A stretch of DNA of 64,000 nt from Rickettsiales bacterium (GCA_035765535.1 DASTXE010000006.1:620001-684000), one strand, 5' to 3'. Positions 46,314-55,872 are shown, numbered from the stretch's first letter. Notes: generated by a model not told the origin, from the letters alone. Program-made: numbers and translations.

Positions 46314-47426
46314 TTAAATAGTCTGCACCACAGCAGCAGGCTTTTTCTTAAACATCCTGCCTAGCGCAATCGAAGGCCGTTCCACAAACGCGTGCATCAC
46401 CGCTGCAGCAACGAACGCCAGCGGGAATGCAATCAGCAGGCGCACAGATAGGGAAAGACTTTCATGAAGACCGTATAATATCGTCAGCAGCACCGGCAGG
46501 TGAATAAGATAGAGGCTGTAGGATACTTTACCGAGCCAGCGTGCAGGGGCGATAGAAAGCCAACGCTGCGGCGTTGCAAAGGTCAGGCAGGAAAGAATAA
46601 TATAGGCCGCCACCACCCCGCGCCAAGCTTCCGCAATGGTGTAATGAATATCGATCCATGCACGCGGTACGAACAGGATCAGCAAAATTGCTAACACATG
46701 CGCGAAACGCGGCAGCGAGCGCAGGAGTGCCTGAAGTTGATCTTTATAGACGGCAAGTGTAATGCCTAGTACAAAGAACTGCACATAATAAAGCGTGAGG
46801 AATACCGCTCCTGCTGCACTCTCAGCCATATAGAAGTTATGGCCGCCATCCAGATAGGAAAATACTTTCGCCGCCGCAAATCCGAAGCAGCATGCCAGCA
46901 GCACAGCATATCCGCGCGCATAACGCACCAGCAGCATTAATAGCGGAAAAATTATCGAGATGCGCATCTCGATAATGAGACTCCAGATGGGGGGATTTAG
47001 GTCGTTACCCCCCGCTGTCCCAGTCATCAGGAAATGGGCCAGCAGTGAACCTTTCGACACTGGATGCGACCAGTCATCACCCTTGGGTGCGAATTCCGGA
47101 TACGTAGCCGCCACTGCATGCCACAGCGTATAAGCAAGGGCGATCGCTACGGCAAACGGCAGGTAAATACGGCAGAAACGGCGCGTGATATAGTTTACAT
47201 ATCCGGGCGGCTGCGGCGAAAGATACGGCAGTGCCAGCACAAAACCACTGAGCACGAAAAACACAATGACGGACATCCGTCCCGCAATCAGATAATAGAC
47301 GGGCGTATAGTCGCACAGCCAGTTATGCTCGGGAAGTGCCGGAATTACATTGTAAAAATGATTCAGCACCACAATTAGCGCCGCCACGCCACGCACGCAA
47401 TCCAGGACTTCGTAACGATGTTTCAT
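46314..47426 (-). CDS. Acyltransferase 3 (OafA/NodX-like) membrane protein
   Basis: A 370-residue polytopic protein with about ten membrane helices. N-terminal LDCVRGVAALIVVLNHF holds the conserved Arg/His of the AT3 family, FFVLSGFVLALPYL follows, and the C-terminal VERPSI is typical. Such enzymes O-acylate sugars of LPS, capsule or other glycans at the membrane. Target not determinable. No extra SGNH domain. Confidence 0.88.
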   Translation of the reverse strand: MKHRYEVLDCVRGVAALIVVLNHFYNVIPALPEHNWLCDYTPVYYLIAGRMSVIVFFVLSGFVLALPYLSPQPPGYVNYITRRFCRIYLPFAVAIALAYTLWHAVAATYPEFAPKGDDWSHPVSKGSLLAHFLMTGTAGGNDLNPPIWSLIIEMRISIIFPLLMLLVRYARGYAVLLACCFGFAAAKVFSYLDGGHNFYMAESAAGAVFLTLYYVQFFVLGITLAVYKDQLQALLRSLPRFAHVLAILLILFVPRAWIDIHYTIAEAWRGVVAAYIILSCLTFATPQRWLSIAPARWLGKVSYSLYLIHLPVLLTILYGLHESLSLSVRLLIAFPLAFVAAAVMHAFVERPSIALGRMFKKKPAAVVQTI

Positions 47427-47621
47427 CAACTTAAACTAGAAATATAAATAAGGGTGGCAACCATAACGAGGAGCACCTATTAGCGTCAAGACGGGATGCG
47501 GATAGTTTTTATAAATATTGCATAGGCAAAAAGAGGCTCACGCCTTATAAACCGTTGAAACTCGCTTCATTTTATGACAGACTGGCGGGAGTAAATCTCA
47601 GGAAGTTTTTGGAAGAAGACC

Positions 47622-48194
47622 ATGGCCGTGTTACCGATAATTGTTGCGCCCGATCCGACGCTTAAGCAGAAATCCGCCCGCGTGGAAGTCGTGGACGATA
47701 CCGTGCGTGCAACGCTCAACGATATGCTGGATACGATGTATCGCGCAGGCGGCATCGGCCTTGCAGGCGTACAGGTCGGAGTATTGAAGAAACTGATCGT
47801 GATCGACGTGAATTGGCGTGATGACGATGCCGCTTCCCGTAAGCCGCTTAAACTCATCAACGCGGAAATCACCGCAGATTCCGACGAAGAAACTACCTAC
47901 AATGAAGGCTGCCTCTCCTTCCCCGACCAGTATTCGGAAGTCGTGCGCCCCAAGGAAATCACGGTTGCCTACCTGGATGAAAACGGTAATCCGCAGGAAC
48001 TGAAGACGGACGGCTTGCTCGCCACCTGCATCCAGCACGAGATTGACCATACGAACGGCATCACTTTCGTTGATCATATCTCGCGCCTGAAACGCGACAT
48101 GATCATCAAGAAGCTTGAGAAAGCGAAGCGCAACGGCGTATTCGACCATCATCACCACCACCACGAACATAACGAATTCTGTAACCACGAATGA
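47622..48194 (+). CDS. def: Peptide deformylase
   Basis: A 190-residue metal hydrolase that removes N-formyl groups from nascent proteins. Metal-binding EGCLSFP and QHEIDH are intact. Motif 1 reads GGIGLAGVQVG where GxGLAAxQ is usual (Ala to Gly). The C-terminus is a His-rich tail (FDHHHHHHEHNEFCNHE), unusual. Overlaps the next gene by four bases. Confidence 0.95.
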   Translation: MAVLPIIVAPDPTLKQKSARVEVVDDTVRATLNDMLDTMYRAGGIGLAGVQVGVLKKLIVIDVNWRDDDAASRKPLKLINAEITADSDEETTYNEGCLSFPDQYSEVVRPKEITVAYLDENGNPQELKTDGLLATCIQHEIDHTNGITFVDHISRLKRDMIIKKLEKAKRNGVFDHHHHHHEHNEFCNHE

Positions 48195-48544
48195 GAAACG
48201 CAACCATGGTAAAAGCTGCTCGCATGAATAGCTGGAGGCGCCCGGATAAAATGGGCGGCCCGCTTCTGCTCGCGTTCGGCGTATTTTACCTTGTGTTTCA
48301 TCTGTTTAGCGGCGAACGTGGTCTCTATGCCTTACTCAAAGAAAATCGCAAGCTGGAGATCCTGAGGGCGGAATTGAAAGAGGTACAGACCAAAAATGCC
48401 GAAATGGATCGCCGCGTGAAAGCCATGAACTCCGGATCGCTGGACCTCGACATGCTGGACGAGCAAGTCCGCCGCGTGCTCGGTGACGCTTCCCGCAATG
48501 AAGTCGTTATCCCCACACAGAATCCTGCCGCAGACAAGGAATAG
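48191..48544 (+). CDS. FtsB/DivIC-like septum formation protein
   Basis: A 117-residue protein with one membrane helix (about residues 25-42) and a periplasmic coiled coil (LLKENRKLEILRAELKEVQ...), the FtsB/DivIC layout, with a C-terminal LDEQVRRVLGDA. FtsB links FtsQ and FtsL in the divisome. Translationally coupled to def through an ATGA overlap. Confidence 0.8.
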   Translation: MRNATMVKAARMNSWRRPDKMGGPLLLAFGVFYLVFHLFSGERGLYALLKENRKLEILRAELKEVQTKNAEMDRRVKAMNSGSLDLDMLDEQVRRVLGDASRNEVVIPTQNPAADKE

Positions 48545-48579
48545 CTTGACCTGCTATAAATTCGCTCTAGATTAGCACT

Positions 48580-48650
48580 ATATTTGTGGGGATTTGGTTC
48601 ACTTGCCGCCACGGAAGGCTTAATACTTTCCAAAAAGGTCTAAGTGTAGC
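48580..48650 (+). promoter_or_regulatory. metK leader: candidate SAM-II/SAM-V-like pseudoknot riboswitch
   Basis: A promoter-like pair, ttgacc (48546-48551) and tagatt (48568-48573), spaced 16 bases, would start RNA near 48580. The RNA can form stem GTGG (48586-48589)/CCAC (48609-48612). Its loop holds gatttgg and CACTT (48600-48604), which can pair with AAGTG (48642-48646): an H-type pseudoknot as in SAM-II/V. An extra hairpin (ggaagg...ctttcc, 48613-48631) lies between. It is upstream of metK, whose product is SAM. Not verified by a covariance model. Confidence 0.45.
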
Positions 48651-48697
48651 GTTTAGTGCGCCACTCCCTGCTCGAAGTCACTTTGAAAGGAATACCC

Positions 48698-49897
48698 GTG
48701 TCACAACTGAACATCAGCGGGCGCAAGCATTATTTATTCACCAGTGAATCCGTATCGGAAGGTCACCCTGACAAAGTTTGCGACCAGATTTCGGATGCAA
48801 TTGTGGATGCCTATCTGGGAGTTAACCCGGAAGCGCGCGTGGCTGTCGAAACACTGGCCACCACGAACCGTGTGGTGATCGCGGGGGAAGTACGCGGCGC
48901 AGATTCCATCAGCTATGATATGGTCGGTCAGATCGCTCGCGAACAGATCAAGCGCATCGGATATATGCAGGACGGGTTCCATTGGGAAGATGCGAATATC
49001 GAAGTCTTATTGCATCGCCAGTCAGCGGACATCGCCATGGGCGTTGACGCAGGCGAAAATAAGGACGAAGGCGCTGGCGACCAGGGTATTATGTTCGGCT
49101 TTGCCTGCAATGAAACACCGGAGCTGATGCCAGCTCCTATTTGCCATGCAAGCAAGATCCTGCGCCTGATGGCGGAAGCCCGCCACAGCGGCAAGGAGCA
49201 GAATCTGCGTCCGGACGCCAAGAGCCAGGTCACGCTGGTTTATGAAAACGGCAAGCCAGTACGCGCCGCTTCGGTAGTCGTCTCCACGCAGCATGCAGCA
49301 GGTATCTCACAGAAAGACGTACGCGAAATCGTTCGTCCTTATGTACTTCAGTCACTGCCGGAAGGCTGGATGTGCGATGAAGAGCAGTTCTATGTCAACC
49401 CTACCGGCCAGTTTATCATCGGCGGTCCGGATGGCGACGCAGGCCTCACCGGCCGCAAGATCATCGTGGATACATATGGCGGTGCAGCCCCCCATGGCGG
49501 CGGCGCATTCTCTGGCAAAGACCCCACGAAGGTGGACCGCTCCGCAGCTTACGCGGCACGTTACCTCGCTAAAAACGTCGTCGCGGCAGGCCTCGCTGAA
49601 CGTTGCACGATCCAGCTCTCCTATGCAATTGGCGTTTCCAAGCCCATCTCATTCTATGTCGGAACCGAAGGCGGGAAAGTGGATGAAGACAAGCTGGAAA
49701 AAGTACTGCAGGGCCTGATGGACCTTTCGCCGCGTGGCATCCGCAAACATCTTAACCTGAACCGTCCGATCTACACGCGCACCGCCGCTTACGGGCATTT
49801 CGGCCGCGCGCCGGAAGCAGATGGCGGTTTCTCCTGGGAAAAGCTGGACCTTGTGGACGCACTAAAATCCGAATTCAAGAACGTGATCGCCGCTTAA
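48698..49897 (+). CDS. metK: S-adenosylmethionine synthetase
   Basis: 399 residues from a GTG at 48698 with aaagga upstream; the longer frame from 48656 lacks a ribosome site. It makes SAM from methionine and ATP. Visible motifs: [26 protein letters not shown] and [19 protein letters not shown], all catalytic. Full length and intact. Likely feedback-controlled by the leader described above. Confidence 0.98.
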   Translation: MSQLNISGRKHYLFTSESVSEGHPDKVCDQISDAIVDAYLGVNPEARVAVETLATTNRVVIAGEVRGADSISYDMVGQIAREQIKRIGYMQDGFHWEDANIEVLLHRQSADIAMGVDAGENKDEGAGDQGIMFGFACNETPELMPAPICHASKILRLMAEARHSGKEQNLRPDAKSQVTLVYENGKPVRAASVVVSTQHAAGISQKDVREIVRPYVLQSLPEGWMCDEEQFYVNPTGQFIIGGPDGDAGLTGRKIIVDTYGGAAPHGGGAFSGKDPTKVDRSAAYAARYLAKNVVAAGLAERCTIQLSYAIGVSKPISFYVGTEGGKVDEDKLEKVLQGLMDLSPRGIRKHLNLNRPIYTRTAAYGHFGRAPEADGGFSWEKLDLVDALKSEFKNVIAA

Positions 49898-49924
49898 ATC
49901 ACACTGGAAAACTGGACTTTGAGA

Positions 49925-49947
49925 CGGGGGCTGTTACACTGCCCCCG
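49925..49947 (+). terminator. GC-rich hairpin after metK
   Basis: Inverted repeat cgggggc (49925-49931) and gcccccg (49941-49947) with a 9-base loop, 28 bases after the metK stop and before crcB. No clear T-run, so a weak or factor-dependent terminator. Confidence 0.55.
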
Positions 49948-49973
49948 CCATAATTGCTTAAAGCGGATTAACG

Positions 49974-50351
49974 ATGAACCTTCTATATGTTGCGGCGGGC
50001 GGCGCCACAGGTGCTGTCATACGCTTCCTGATGATGAACCTGATCGGCCACAGGATGGGAAACGATTTCCCCTATTCTACGCTCATTGTGAATATCAGCG
50101 GCTCGCTCGCCATGGGACTTTTAATCGGCTGGCTGGCGCGCGCCCTACCCGCTAATGCTTCCGATATCAGACTATTCCTGGCGGTCGGCGTATTGGGTGG
50201 CTACACCACATTCTCCAGTTTCTCGCTCGACGCTATCACACTGATGGAAGAAGGCCGTATCGGCTCCATGGCCATCTATATCGTTGCATCCGTTCTGCTG
50301 TCGCTGGTCGGGCTGCTGGGCGGTCTCTATTTAATAAGGACACTACCGTGA
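49974..50351 (+). CDS. crcB: Fluoride channel CrcB (Fluc)
   Basis: A 125-residue four-helix membrane protein that exports fluoride as a dual-topology dimer. Conserved GGATGAVIRFLM, then VNISGSLAMGLLIGW and GGYTTFSSFSLDA. Overlaps the next gene (GTGA), so coupled to it. No fluoride riboswitch motif was seen upstream. Confidence 0.95.
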   Translation: MNLLYVAAGGATGAVIRFLMMNLIGHRMGNDFPYSTLIVNISGSLAMGLLIGWLARALPANASDIRLFLAVGVLGGYTTFSSFSLDAITLMEEGRIGSMAIYIVASVLLSLVGLLGGLYLIRTLP

Positions 50352-51286
50352 ATCAATATACCGTAGAAGAAGCCGATGGCGATATCAGACTCGATCGCTG
50401 GTTCAAGCGTCACCGCCCTGACGTCCCGCACGGCATGTTGGAAAAAGCGCTGCGCAAAGGCGATATAAGGCTGGAAGGCAAAAAAGCAAAAGCGTCCGAC
50501 CGCGTGCAGCAAGGACAGACGATTACGATACGCTTTCTGGCTACTCCTCCCGTAGCAAAGGAAGAAAAATCTACTCCTAAACCACAAAAAACTACCCCTG
50601 AAGATGCAAAGATGCTGCAGGATGCAGTCCTGTATAAAGATGCGGATATCATCGTCATCAACAAACCGCCGGGACTGGCGGTACAGGGCGGCAGTAAGAT
50701 CACGCGTAGCGTGGACGGTATGCTGGATGCATTACGTTTTGATGCCAAGGAACGTCCGAAGCTCGTGCATCGTCTCGACCGCGATACAAGCGGTGTGCTG
50801 GTGCTGGCGCGTTCGGCAAAAGCCGCAACGAAACTCATGCATGCTTTCGCCCGCAAGGAAGCGGAAAAGATTTACTGGGCGCTGATCAAAGGCGCACCGG
50901 AAATTCCGCAGGGCAAGATCGACCTGCCTCTCGCCAAGCAGGAAGACGGCGATATAGAGAAAGTCAATATTGACGAGGAGGACGGCAAACGCGCCATTAC
51001 CTATTACCGCGTGCTGGAACGCCTCGGCAAGACATTATCCTGGGTAGAACTGATGCCCGTCACCGGCCGCACGCACCAGCTGCGCGTCCATATGAGCGCC
51101 ATCGGCCATCCGATTTTGGGTGACGGTAAATACGGTGCGCGCGAAGCCTTTATCGACGGCATGGAGCTTTCACGTAAACTCCATCTGCATGCACGGCGCA
51201 TTGTGATTCCCGGACTTATCGATGTCACAGCCCCCTTGCCCCGCCATATGGAGCAAAGCTGGGAAACGCTGGGATTGGACCAGTAA
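50348..51286 (+). CDS. RluC/RluD-family 23S rRNA pseudouridine synthase
   Basis: A 312-residue enzyme. An N-terminal S4-like RNA-binding region (RLDRWFKRHRPDVPHGMLEKALRKGDIRLEGKK) leads to the catalytic domain with the signature HRLDRDTSGVLVLA, whose Asp is the nucleophile, and a C-terminal HQLRVHMSAIGHPILGD. Which rRNA position it modifies is unclear. GTG start overlapping crcB. Confidence 0.92.
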   Translation: MNQYTVEEADGDIRLDRWFKRHRPDVPHGMLEKALRKGDIRLEGKKAKASDRVQQGQTITIRFLATPPVAKEEKSTPKPQKTTPEDAKMLQDAVLYKDADIIVINKPPGLAVQGGSKITRSVDGMLDALRFDAKERPKLVHRLDRDTSGVLVLARSAKAATKLMHAFARKEAEKIYWALIKGAPEIPQGKIDLPLAKQEDGDIEKVNIDEEDGKRAITYYRVLERLGKTLSWVELMPVTGRTHQLRVHMSAIGHPILGDGKYGAREAFIDGMELSRKLHLHARRIVIPGLIDVTAPLPRHMEQSWETLGLDQ

Positions 51287-51292
51287 TAAAAA

Positions 51293-51312
51293 AGGCAGGC
51301 CGAAGCCTGCCT
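51293..51312 (-). terminator. Terminator hairpin between convergent genes
   Basis: 8-bp inverted repeat aggcaggc (51293-51300) / gcctgcct (51305-51312) with a 4-base loop. On the minus strand it is followed by a T-run (aaaaaa in the + strand at 51287-51292), the classical terminator form for the 51337 gene; on the + strand it lies right after the pseudouridine synthase stop. Confidence 0.75.
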
Positions 51313-51336
51313 TCCAACCACGAAAGAACCTGGGGG

Positions 51337-51558
51337 TTAGTTCTTTTTCACGGTTTTATCTTTATCGGTTTTATTGGCTGCCGTGTTCACAGTGACTTTA
51401 GCGTCTTTCTTATCGGCAGTGTTTTTGCCTGCTGCAGTAGCTGCAACGGTCGCCTTGGCATGAATGTCCTGCTTCGGGGCTTTGGTGGTTTCAGCGGCAC
51501 AGGCTCCGGAAGCAATGAAAGCGGCAACGCAGGCTGCGGTCAGTAACGTCTTTTTCAT
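51337..51558 (-). CDS. Small secreted Lys/Ala/Thr-rich protein
   Basis: 73 residues from ATG 51558 (gagg 6 bases upstream). A signal peptide ends near GACAAET (residue ~21). The mature chain is Lys/Ala/Thr-rich and low in complexity (AATAAGKNTADKKDAKV, ending KTVKKN). Probably periplasmic. No family recognised. Confidence 0.6.
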   Translation of the reverse strand: MKKTLLTAACVAAFIASGACAAETTKAPKQDIHAKATVAATAAGKNTADKKDAKVTVNTAANKTDKDKTVKKN

Positions 51559-51855
51559 ATATATCCTCATAATAAATAATGGGTCTTCCTCTTGGGTAAA
51601 CAAGGGGAATTAGATCTGTATGTAATTAATTCGTACAGAAATAATAATGCAGTAATATTATTTGTATAAAATAATGCAAGAAAAATGACACAAATTCTGC
51701 AGCTACAAAATCCTTATATCTCAGCATTATGAATCTTATTCCGCAGAAACCCGTCATCGCCCTCTTGCAGAGGGCTGCATACAATAGTAGGTTGAATAAT
51801 CATTTGGTAAACAATATCTGCATTTGATACGATAGCGGAAAAACGGAACACACCT

Positions 51856-52317
51856 ATGCCTGTTAATAAGACAACGGTCACGCAAAAGCCTGACTATGAA
51901 AAACGCATCGTGCGCGCTTTGCGGCAACTCACCCAGAAACTGGATGCACACTCCAGGCAGCTACTGGCAAATCACGATGTAACCATGCCGCAGATCATCT
52001 GCCTGGATACGCTGACCGATAAGGGAGCCATGACGGTTTCTTCTCTTGCCAGCACCATCCATCTTACTCCCAGCACGACCGTTGGCATCATAGACAGGCT
52101 GGAGAAAAAAGGGTTCGTCAAACGCATGCGTGATAGCACGGACCGGCGCGCTGTCTTTGTCGAAGTAACGAATGAGGGGCGTGAGTTCATGATTTCATCT
52201 CCGCACCTACTGCACAACAGACTGCGCGACAATTTAAACAGACTTCTTGAGCGCGACCAGGCGCAAATCGCAAATTCGCTGGATGTACTTGTACAGCTTA
52301 TGGACAAAAAACCGTAA
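51856..52317 (+). CDS. MarR-family transcriptional regulator
   Basis: A 153-residue winged-helix regulator. Recognition region SSLASTIHLTPSTTVGIIDRLEKKGFVKR, wing DSTDRRAVFVEVTNEG, and dimerising ends. Usually ligand-relieved repressors. The 50 bases upstream are AT-rich with possible half-sites (ggttgaataatcat), so autoregulation is plausible. Target genes not visible. Confidence 0.92.
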   Translation: MPVNKTTVTQKPDYEKRIVRALRQLTQKLDAHSRQLLANHDVTMPQIICLDTLTDKGAMTVSSLASTIHLTPSTTVGIIDRLEKKGFVKRMRDSTDRRAVFVEVTNEGREFMISSPHLLHNRLRDNLNRLLERDQAQIANSLDVLVQLMDKKP

Positions 52318-52413
52318 TAACGGTAATCAGGAATTAATATATTGACCCCACGGTCGTTATAGCAGAAAATAGCGCGCTTGATTTTTGTGGGACTGAGCAG
52401 GATACTGACCTTT

Positions 52414-53502
52414 ATGTTCGGATTAATGAAAATATTACGCAGGGAGACCGACACAGCCGAAGACAGGGCCGGGCTTTCCAGCCTTAAACCGGGTTGCACG
52501 GTGGGCTTCGGGTTTATCCCCCAGCGCAATATCAGCGGCTGCCGCATGGAAGTGAAAGCCGTTCAGAGCTACATGTTCGGCGACGATACCTTTCTCGCCT
52601 ACACGCTCACGGATGAAAATAGCGAGATCAACCTGATTGCCGCCAGGGATACGGATTCGGACAATATGTATCTGTCACTGTCACAGAAAATTGAATCCAG
52701 GCTCTTTCCCATGCTGTTCCTGTCCAAGCAGCCCGAACAGTGGTTCACCATGAATGAAGGCGATATCGTCAATACCAGCCTGCGCGTCATGGGCATGCAG
52801 CAAAGCTGGGTTGCTCCGAGCTACAGACTGGCCATACTATCCCATGGCTCAGTGCTGGATGGGGACTACCGCGAACTGAAAAAACCTTACAATGCTCACC
52901 CCGCACGCCATTTTGAATATGCCCTGCTCGTGGACGACGACAACGAACACGCACTGGAAGCGGAAAAATATGAAGACGGCACACTCATCGTTTATTCTAC
53001 CGTCTATCGCCCCGCCACGGATATCGGCGCCATTACGCGCCCATCCGGTGATTCGGCACAGTTGTCTCTTCTTGACGATGACTTCCAGAAAACCAAAGCT
53101 TTCGAGCTACCGGAGAGGTGGGAAAAGAAATCCTCCGCGGACGTCATTTCGATCAGTGGCGAATCCCTCCCGACCGTTCAGACACCCGCCATGCAGGAAC
53201 CTGTAAAGGAATCACCCAGGATTGATGCCAAACCGGAAGGTGACTTTATTGCACTGGAAAGTACGCTTGCCGGGAAAGTAATTCGGGAAGCGCAGCAGAA
53301 TAACATCTCCCTGGCAGCACTGATCCGCAAAGTGATCGACCTGCCGGAAGCGGTAAATGACGAGGTAATGGTCTCATTTTCCCTTTCGGAAGCGGAAAAG
53401 AAAGAACTGGCGGACCGCTATAAACTCAAACCATCCGAATATGAAGAAGTAAAGAAGCACATTATCAAAGAATTGCAGCAATTTGTCGGCAACAAAAAAT
53501 AG
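52414..53502 (+). CDS. Hypothetical protein upstream of fliL
   Basis: About 362 residues (a longer frame begins at 52378). Soluble, with a central beta-rich region and a C-terminal helix pair (AALIRKVIDLPEAVNDEVMVSFSLSEAEKKE) ending in KNKK-type basic residues. The N-terminal part has GCTVGFGFIPQRNISGC. No family recognised. It ends 2 bases before fliL, so probably one operon; a flagellar link is an inference from position. Confidence 0.55.
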   Translation: MFGLMKILRRETDTAEDRAGLSSLKPGCTVGFGFIPQRNISGCRMEVKAVQSYMFGDDTFLAYTLTDENSEINLIAARDTDSDNMYLSLSQKIESRLFPMLFLSKQPEQWFTMNEGDIVNTSLRVMGMQQSWVAPSYRLAILSHGSVLDGDYRELKKPYNAHPARHFEYALLVDDDNEHALEAEKYEDGTLIVYSTVYRPATDIGAITRPSGDSAQLSLLDDDFQKTKAFELPERWEKKSSADVISISGESLPTVQTPAMQEPVKESPRIDAKPEGDFIALESTLAGKVIREAQQNNISLAALIRKVIDLPEAVNDEVMVSFSLSEAEKKELADRYKLKPSEYEEVKKHIIKELQQFVGNKK

Positions 53503-53504
53503 GT

Positions 53505-54167
53505 ATGGCCATGGCGGATAAGAAAGACAAAGACGAAGACGAGAAAGAAAAAGACCAGGAAGGTGCGGAAGAAGGCCAGGAAAACTCAGAAGAGCAAGAA
53601 GCCGAAGCGAAAAAGAAAAAAAAGAAAAAGATTATATTGATTGCCGTCGCCGCAGTAGTCTTTCTTGGCGCGGTCGGTTCGGGAGTCTATTTCAGCGGCA
53701 TATTAAAGCCCACCAAGACAGAAACGCTGAATAAGAAAGCCAAAAAACATCATAAAGAAGGCGAAGAAGGTGCTCACGGAAGCAGCGGTTCGAGCGTGAA
53801 AGCGGTGAAACAGAATCTGGGCGAATGGACTCCCGGTCCTGTGCCCGGCCATGAAGGTGATGACGTACAATATTACAATCTGCCGGAATTCCTCGTGAAC
53901 CTGAATACGGGCGGCAAGCAGACCAGCTTTATCAAAATGGAAGTGACGCTCGAAGTGCCGACGGAAGGCGACAACGACGCCATCGACAGCCGTATGCCCC
54001 GCATTACCGACAGCTTCAACACGTACTTACGTGAATTGCGTGCGGGTGATATTGCAGGCTCTGCCGGTCTTTACCGTCTGCGCGAGGAATTGCTGCTGCG
54101 CATCAACAAGATCATCTATCCCAACAAGGTCAATGACGTTCTGTTCCGGGAAATCATTATCCAATGA
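53505..54167 (+). CDS. fliL: Flagellar basal-body protein FliL
   Basis: A 220-residue inner-membrane protein: a long acidic/Lys N-terminal tail (about 45 residues), one membrane helix (IILIAVAAVVFLGAVGSGVYF), and a periplasmic FliL domain with YYNLPEFLVNLNTGGK, SFIKMEVTLEV and a final FREIIIQ. FliL supports the stator. The start is overlapped by none; the stop overlaps the next gene by four bases. Confidence 0.9.
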   Translation: MAMADKKDKDEDEKEKDQEGAEEGQENSEEQEAEAKKKKKKKIILIAVAAVVFLGAVGSGVYFSGILKPTKTETLNKKAKKHHKEGEEGAHGSSGSSVKAVKQNLGEWTPGPVPGHEGDDVQYYNLPEFLVNLNTGGKQTSFIKMEVTLEVPTEGDNDAIDSRMPRITDSFNTYLRELRAGDIAGSAGLYRLREELLLRINKIIYPNKVNDVLFREIIIQ

Positions 54168-55192
54168 CGGTCTTCAAAGAAGAGGACAATAGCGCACTCG
54201 CAGAGTTCGGTCGGGAAATCGTGCTGACATTGGCAGTGCCTGTGTTAGTACAGGGTTACGCTGAGCTCGTAGCCAGATTTCGCAACGATCATTCACTCGA
54301 AAACGCCGTGAAGGAATCCGGGATAGACTCGGCGCTTTCCGCAGAAGGCCCTGAGATGGCCGCGCTACGCAAGGATAATAAGGAACTTGTCACCGCAGCG
54401 GAAAAGATTGCAGAACGGCACATGACGGAAGCAGTGCGAAAACAATTTCCTGACCATGCGGTAGTGGGTGAAGAACATGGCTTTACGCCCGGCAGCGATA
54501 CACGCTGGGTTTTCGATCCTGTAGACGGCACCAGTGCTATGATCCGCTGCGCGCTCGCTGACGCATTCGGCCTTCCCTACCCTGCGCCAACTCCCGCATT
54601 CGGAATTACCGCAGGTATTGTCCGGGGCGAGACAGCCATAGTGGGAATTGTCGTTCAGCTCATACCGGCAGCTGGCGAATTACGCATAGGCGACATCTGG
54701 ATCGGCCATAGCGGTATCGCTACCAATAACGGTAAGCCTGTGCACACTACCGAAGCCGCCATAACGCTGAAGGAAACAACACTTCTGTGCACCGTTCCAC
54801 AGGTAATGTTTAACACCGCACAGAAATGGGGAGGATTCCAGGCACTTATGGAAGCAACCGAATCCTGCATTACGGATCAGAACTGCATCGGCTTCATGCG
54901 CCTGTTGGGCAACAATACCCATATCATTTACGAAGCTGATCTTGCCTATCATGACGTCGCGGCTCTTATACCGATCCTGCAAGGCGCTGGCCTTACTGTT
55001 ACAAATGCGGAAGGCAATCCGCCTCGTTTTCCGGAAACCGCAATCGGCACAGAGTTTTCCATACTTGCAACCCCTGCGGCTTTGCACCCTTTAGCATTAG
55101 CTTGTATACGCAAAGGTGTTCCGGCCGAAAACAACCACTTCGGCAAACATGCTGTCATCGGCAAAGGTTATGCGCAAAAGTTCTCGGCGTAA
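54164..55192 (+). CDS. Inositol-monophosphatase-family phosphatase
   Basis: A 342-residue metal-dependent phosphatase. The active-site signature DPVDGTSAM and VVGEEHG (metal Glu) are present, as is the C-terminal YHDVAALIPILQGAGL. About 60 residues longer at the N-terminus than common members. Substrates could be histidinol-phosphate, inositol phosphate or PAP-type. ATGA overlap with fliL couples it to that operon. Confidence 0.85.
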   Translation: MTVFKEEDNSALAEFGREIVLTLAVPVLVQGYAELVARFRNDHSLENAVKESGIDSALSAEGPEMAALRKDNKELVTAAEKIAERHMTEAVRKQFPDHAVVGEEHGFTPGSDTRWVFDPVDGTSAMIRCALADAFGLPYPAPTPAFGITAGIVRGETAIVGIVVQLIPAAGELRIGDIWIGHSGIATNNGKPVHTTEAAITLKETTLLCTVPQVMFNTAQKWGGFQALMEATESCITDQNCIGFMRLLGNNTHIIYEADLAYHDVAALIPILQGAGLTVTNAEGNPPRFPETAIGTEFSILATPAALHPLALACIRKGVPAENNHFGKHAVIGKGYAQKFSA

Positions 55193-55306
55193 TAACAGCA
55201 CGTATCAAATCCGAACAATTTAATATTAGCCGATATCAACCTTGAATTACATACAAGGGAGAGATACAAATAAAAAAGCGATATCATAAGTAACACGGAC
55301 GTCGTT

Positions 55307-55870
55307 TTGCAAGCACGCTTCATTAATATAGGAAAACGCCTGATAAAAACTATAGCGCCAGCAATTTGCATGAGCGCCAGCCTGTTGTGCCAGCCAGCCT
55401 TAGCGACAGACCAACTTGATATTTCCACAGGGTTAAAAACATGGCTGCTGGTCAATGAACGGCCAACAGGAGTCATAAAAGTAGCCGTGCTGTTCGATGA
55501 GTCCAATCCTTTATCCAAAGCAGACGCACAAACTATTAAAGACGATATGGATAAAGGAATAGGAATTCCCGGCGGTGTTGAAGTGACTGCAGGTCTGGTT
55601 GCAAGCAATGATGCCACTCAGCTTGCCGGAGCCCGGGTAGCCTTTCTAACCGATGGCATGTCGGAAACGGCAATAAGAACTGCCGGAAAGACCGCTCTCA
55701 AAGCAGGAGTCCTGACGATATCGACAAATTTGAATTGCGTGGCAATGGAGCAATGCATCATCGGCATCATCTCCAAACCGCGCGTGGAAATCTATTATAG
55801 CGCGACAGCGGCGGAGGCAGCGCATATCAGCTTCTCCCCCGCCTTTATCATGCTCGTAAGGCAGCTATAG
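55307..55870 (+). CDS. Secreted protein, YfiR/DUF4154-like
   Basis: A 187-residue protein with a TTG start as given and a signal-like N-terminus (cleavage near QPALAT, residue ~33). The C-terminal pattern, VLTISTNLNCVAMEQCIIGIISKPRVEI and FSPAFIMLVRQL, resembles YfiR-like periplasmic proteins that repress diguanylate cyclases, with two Cys that could bond. The match is partial. Confidence 0.5.
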   Translation: MQARFINIGKRLIKTIAPAICMSASLLCQPALATDQLDISTGLKTWLLVNERPTGVIKVAVLFDESNPLSKADAQTIKDDMDKGIGIPGGVEVTAGLVASNDATQLAGARVAFLTDGMSETAIRTAGKTALKAGVLTISTNLNCVAMEQCIIGIISKPRVEIYYSATAAEAAHISFSPAFIMLVRQL

Positions 55871-55872
55871 AA

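Noticed and set aside
47631..48203. 190-codon minus-strand ORF
   Set aside because: Exact antisense shadow of the deformylase gene.
49898..49973. Fluoride riboswitch upstream of crcB
   Set aside because: Conserved fluoride-aptamer features were not found; only a GC hairpin is present.
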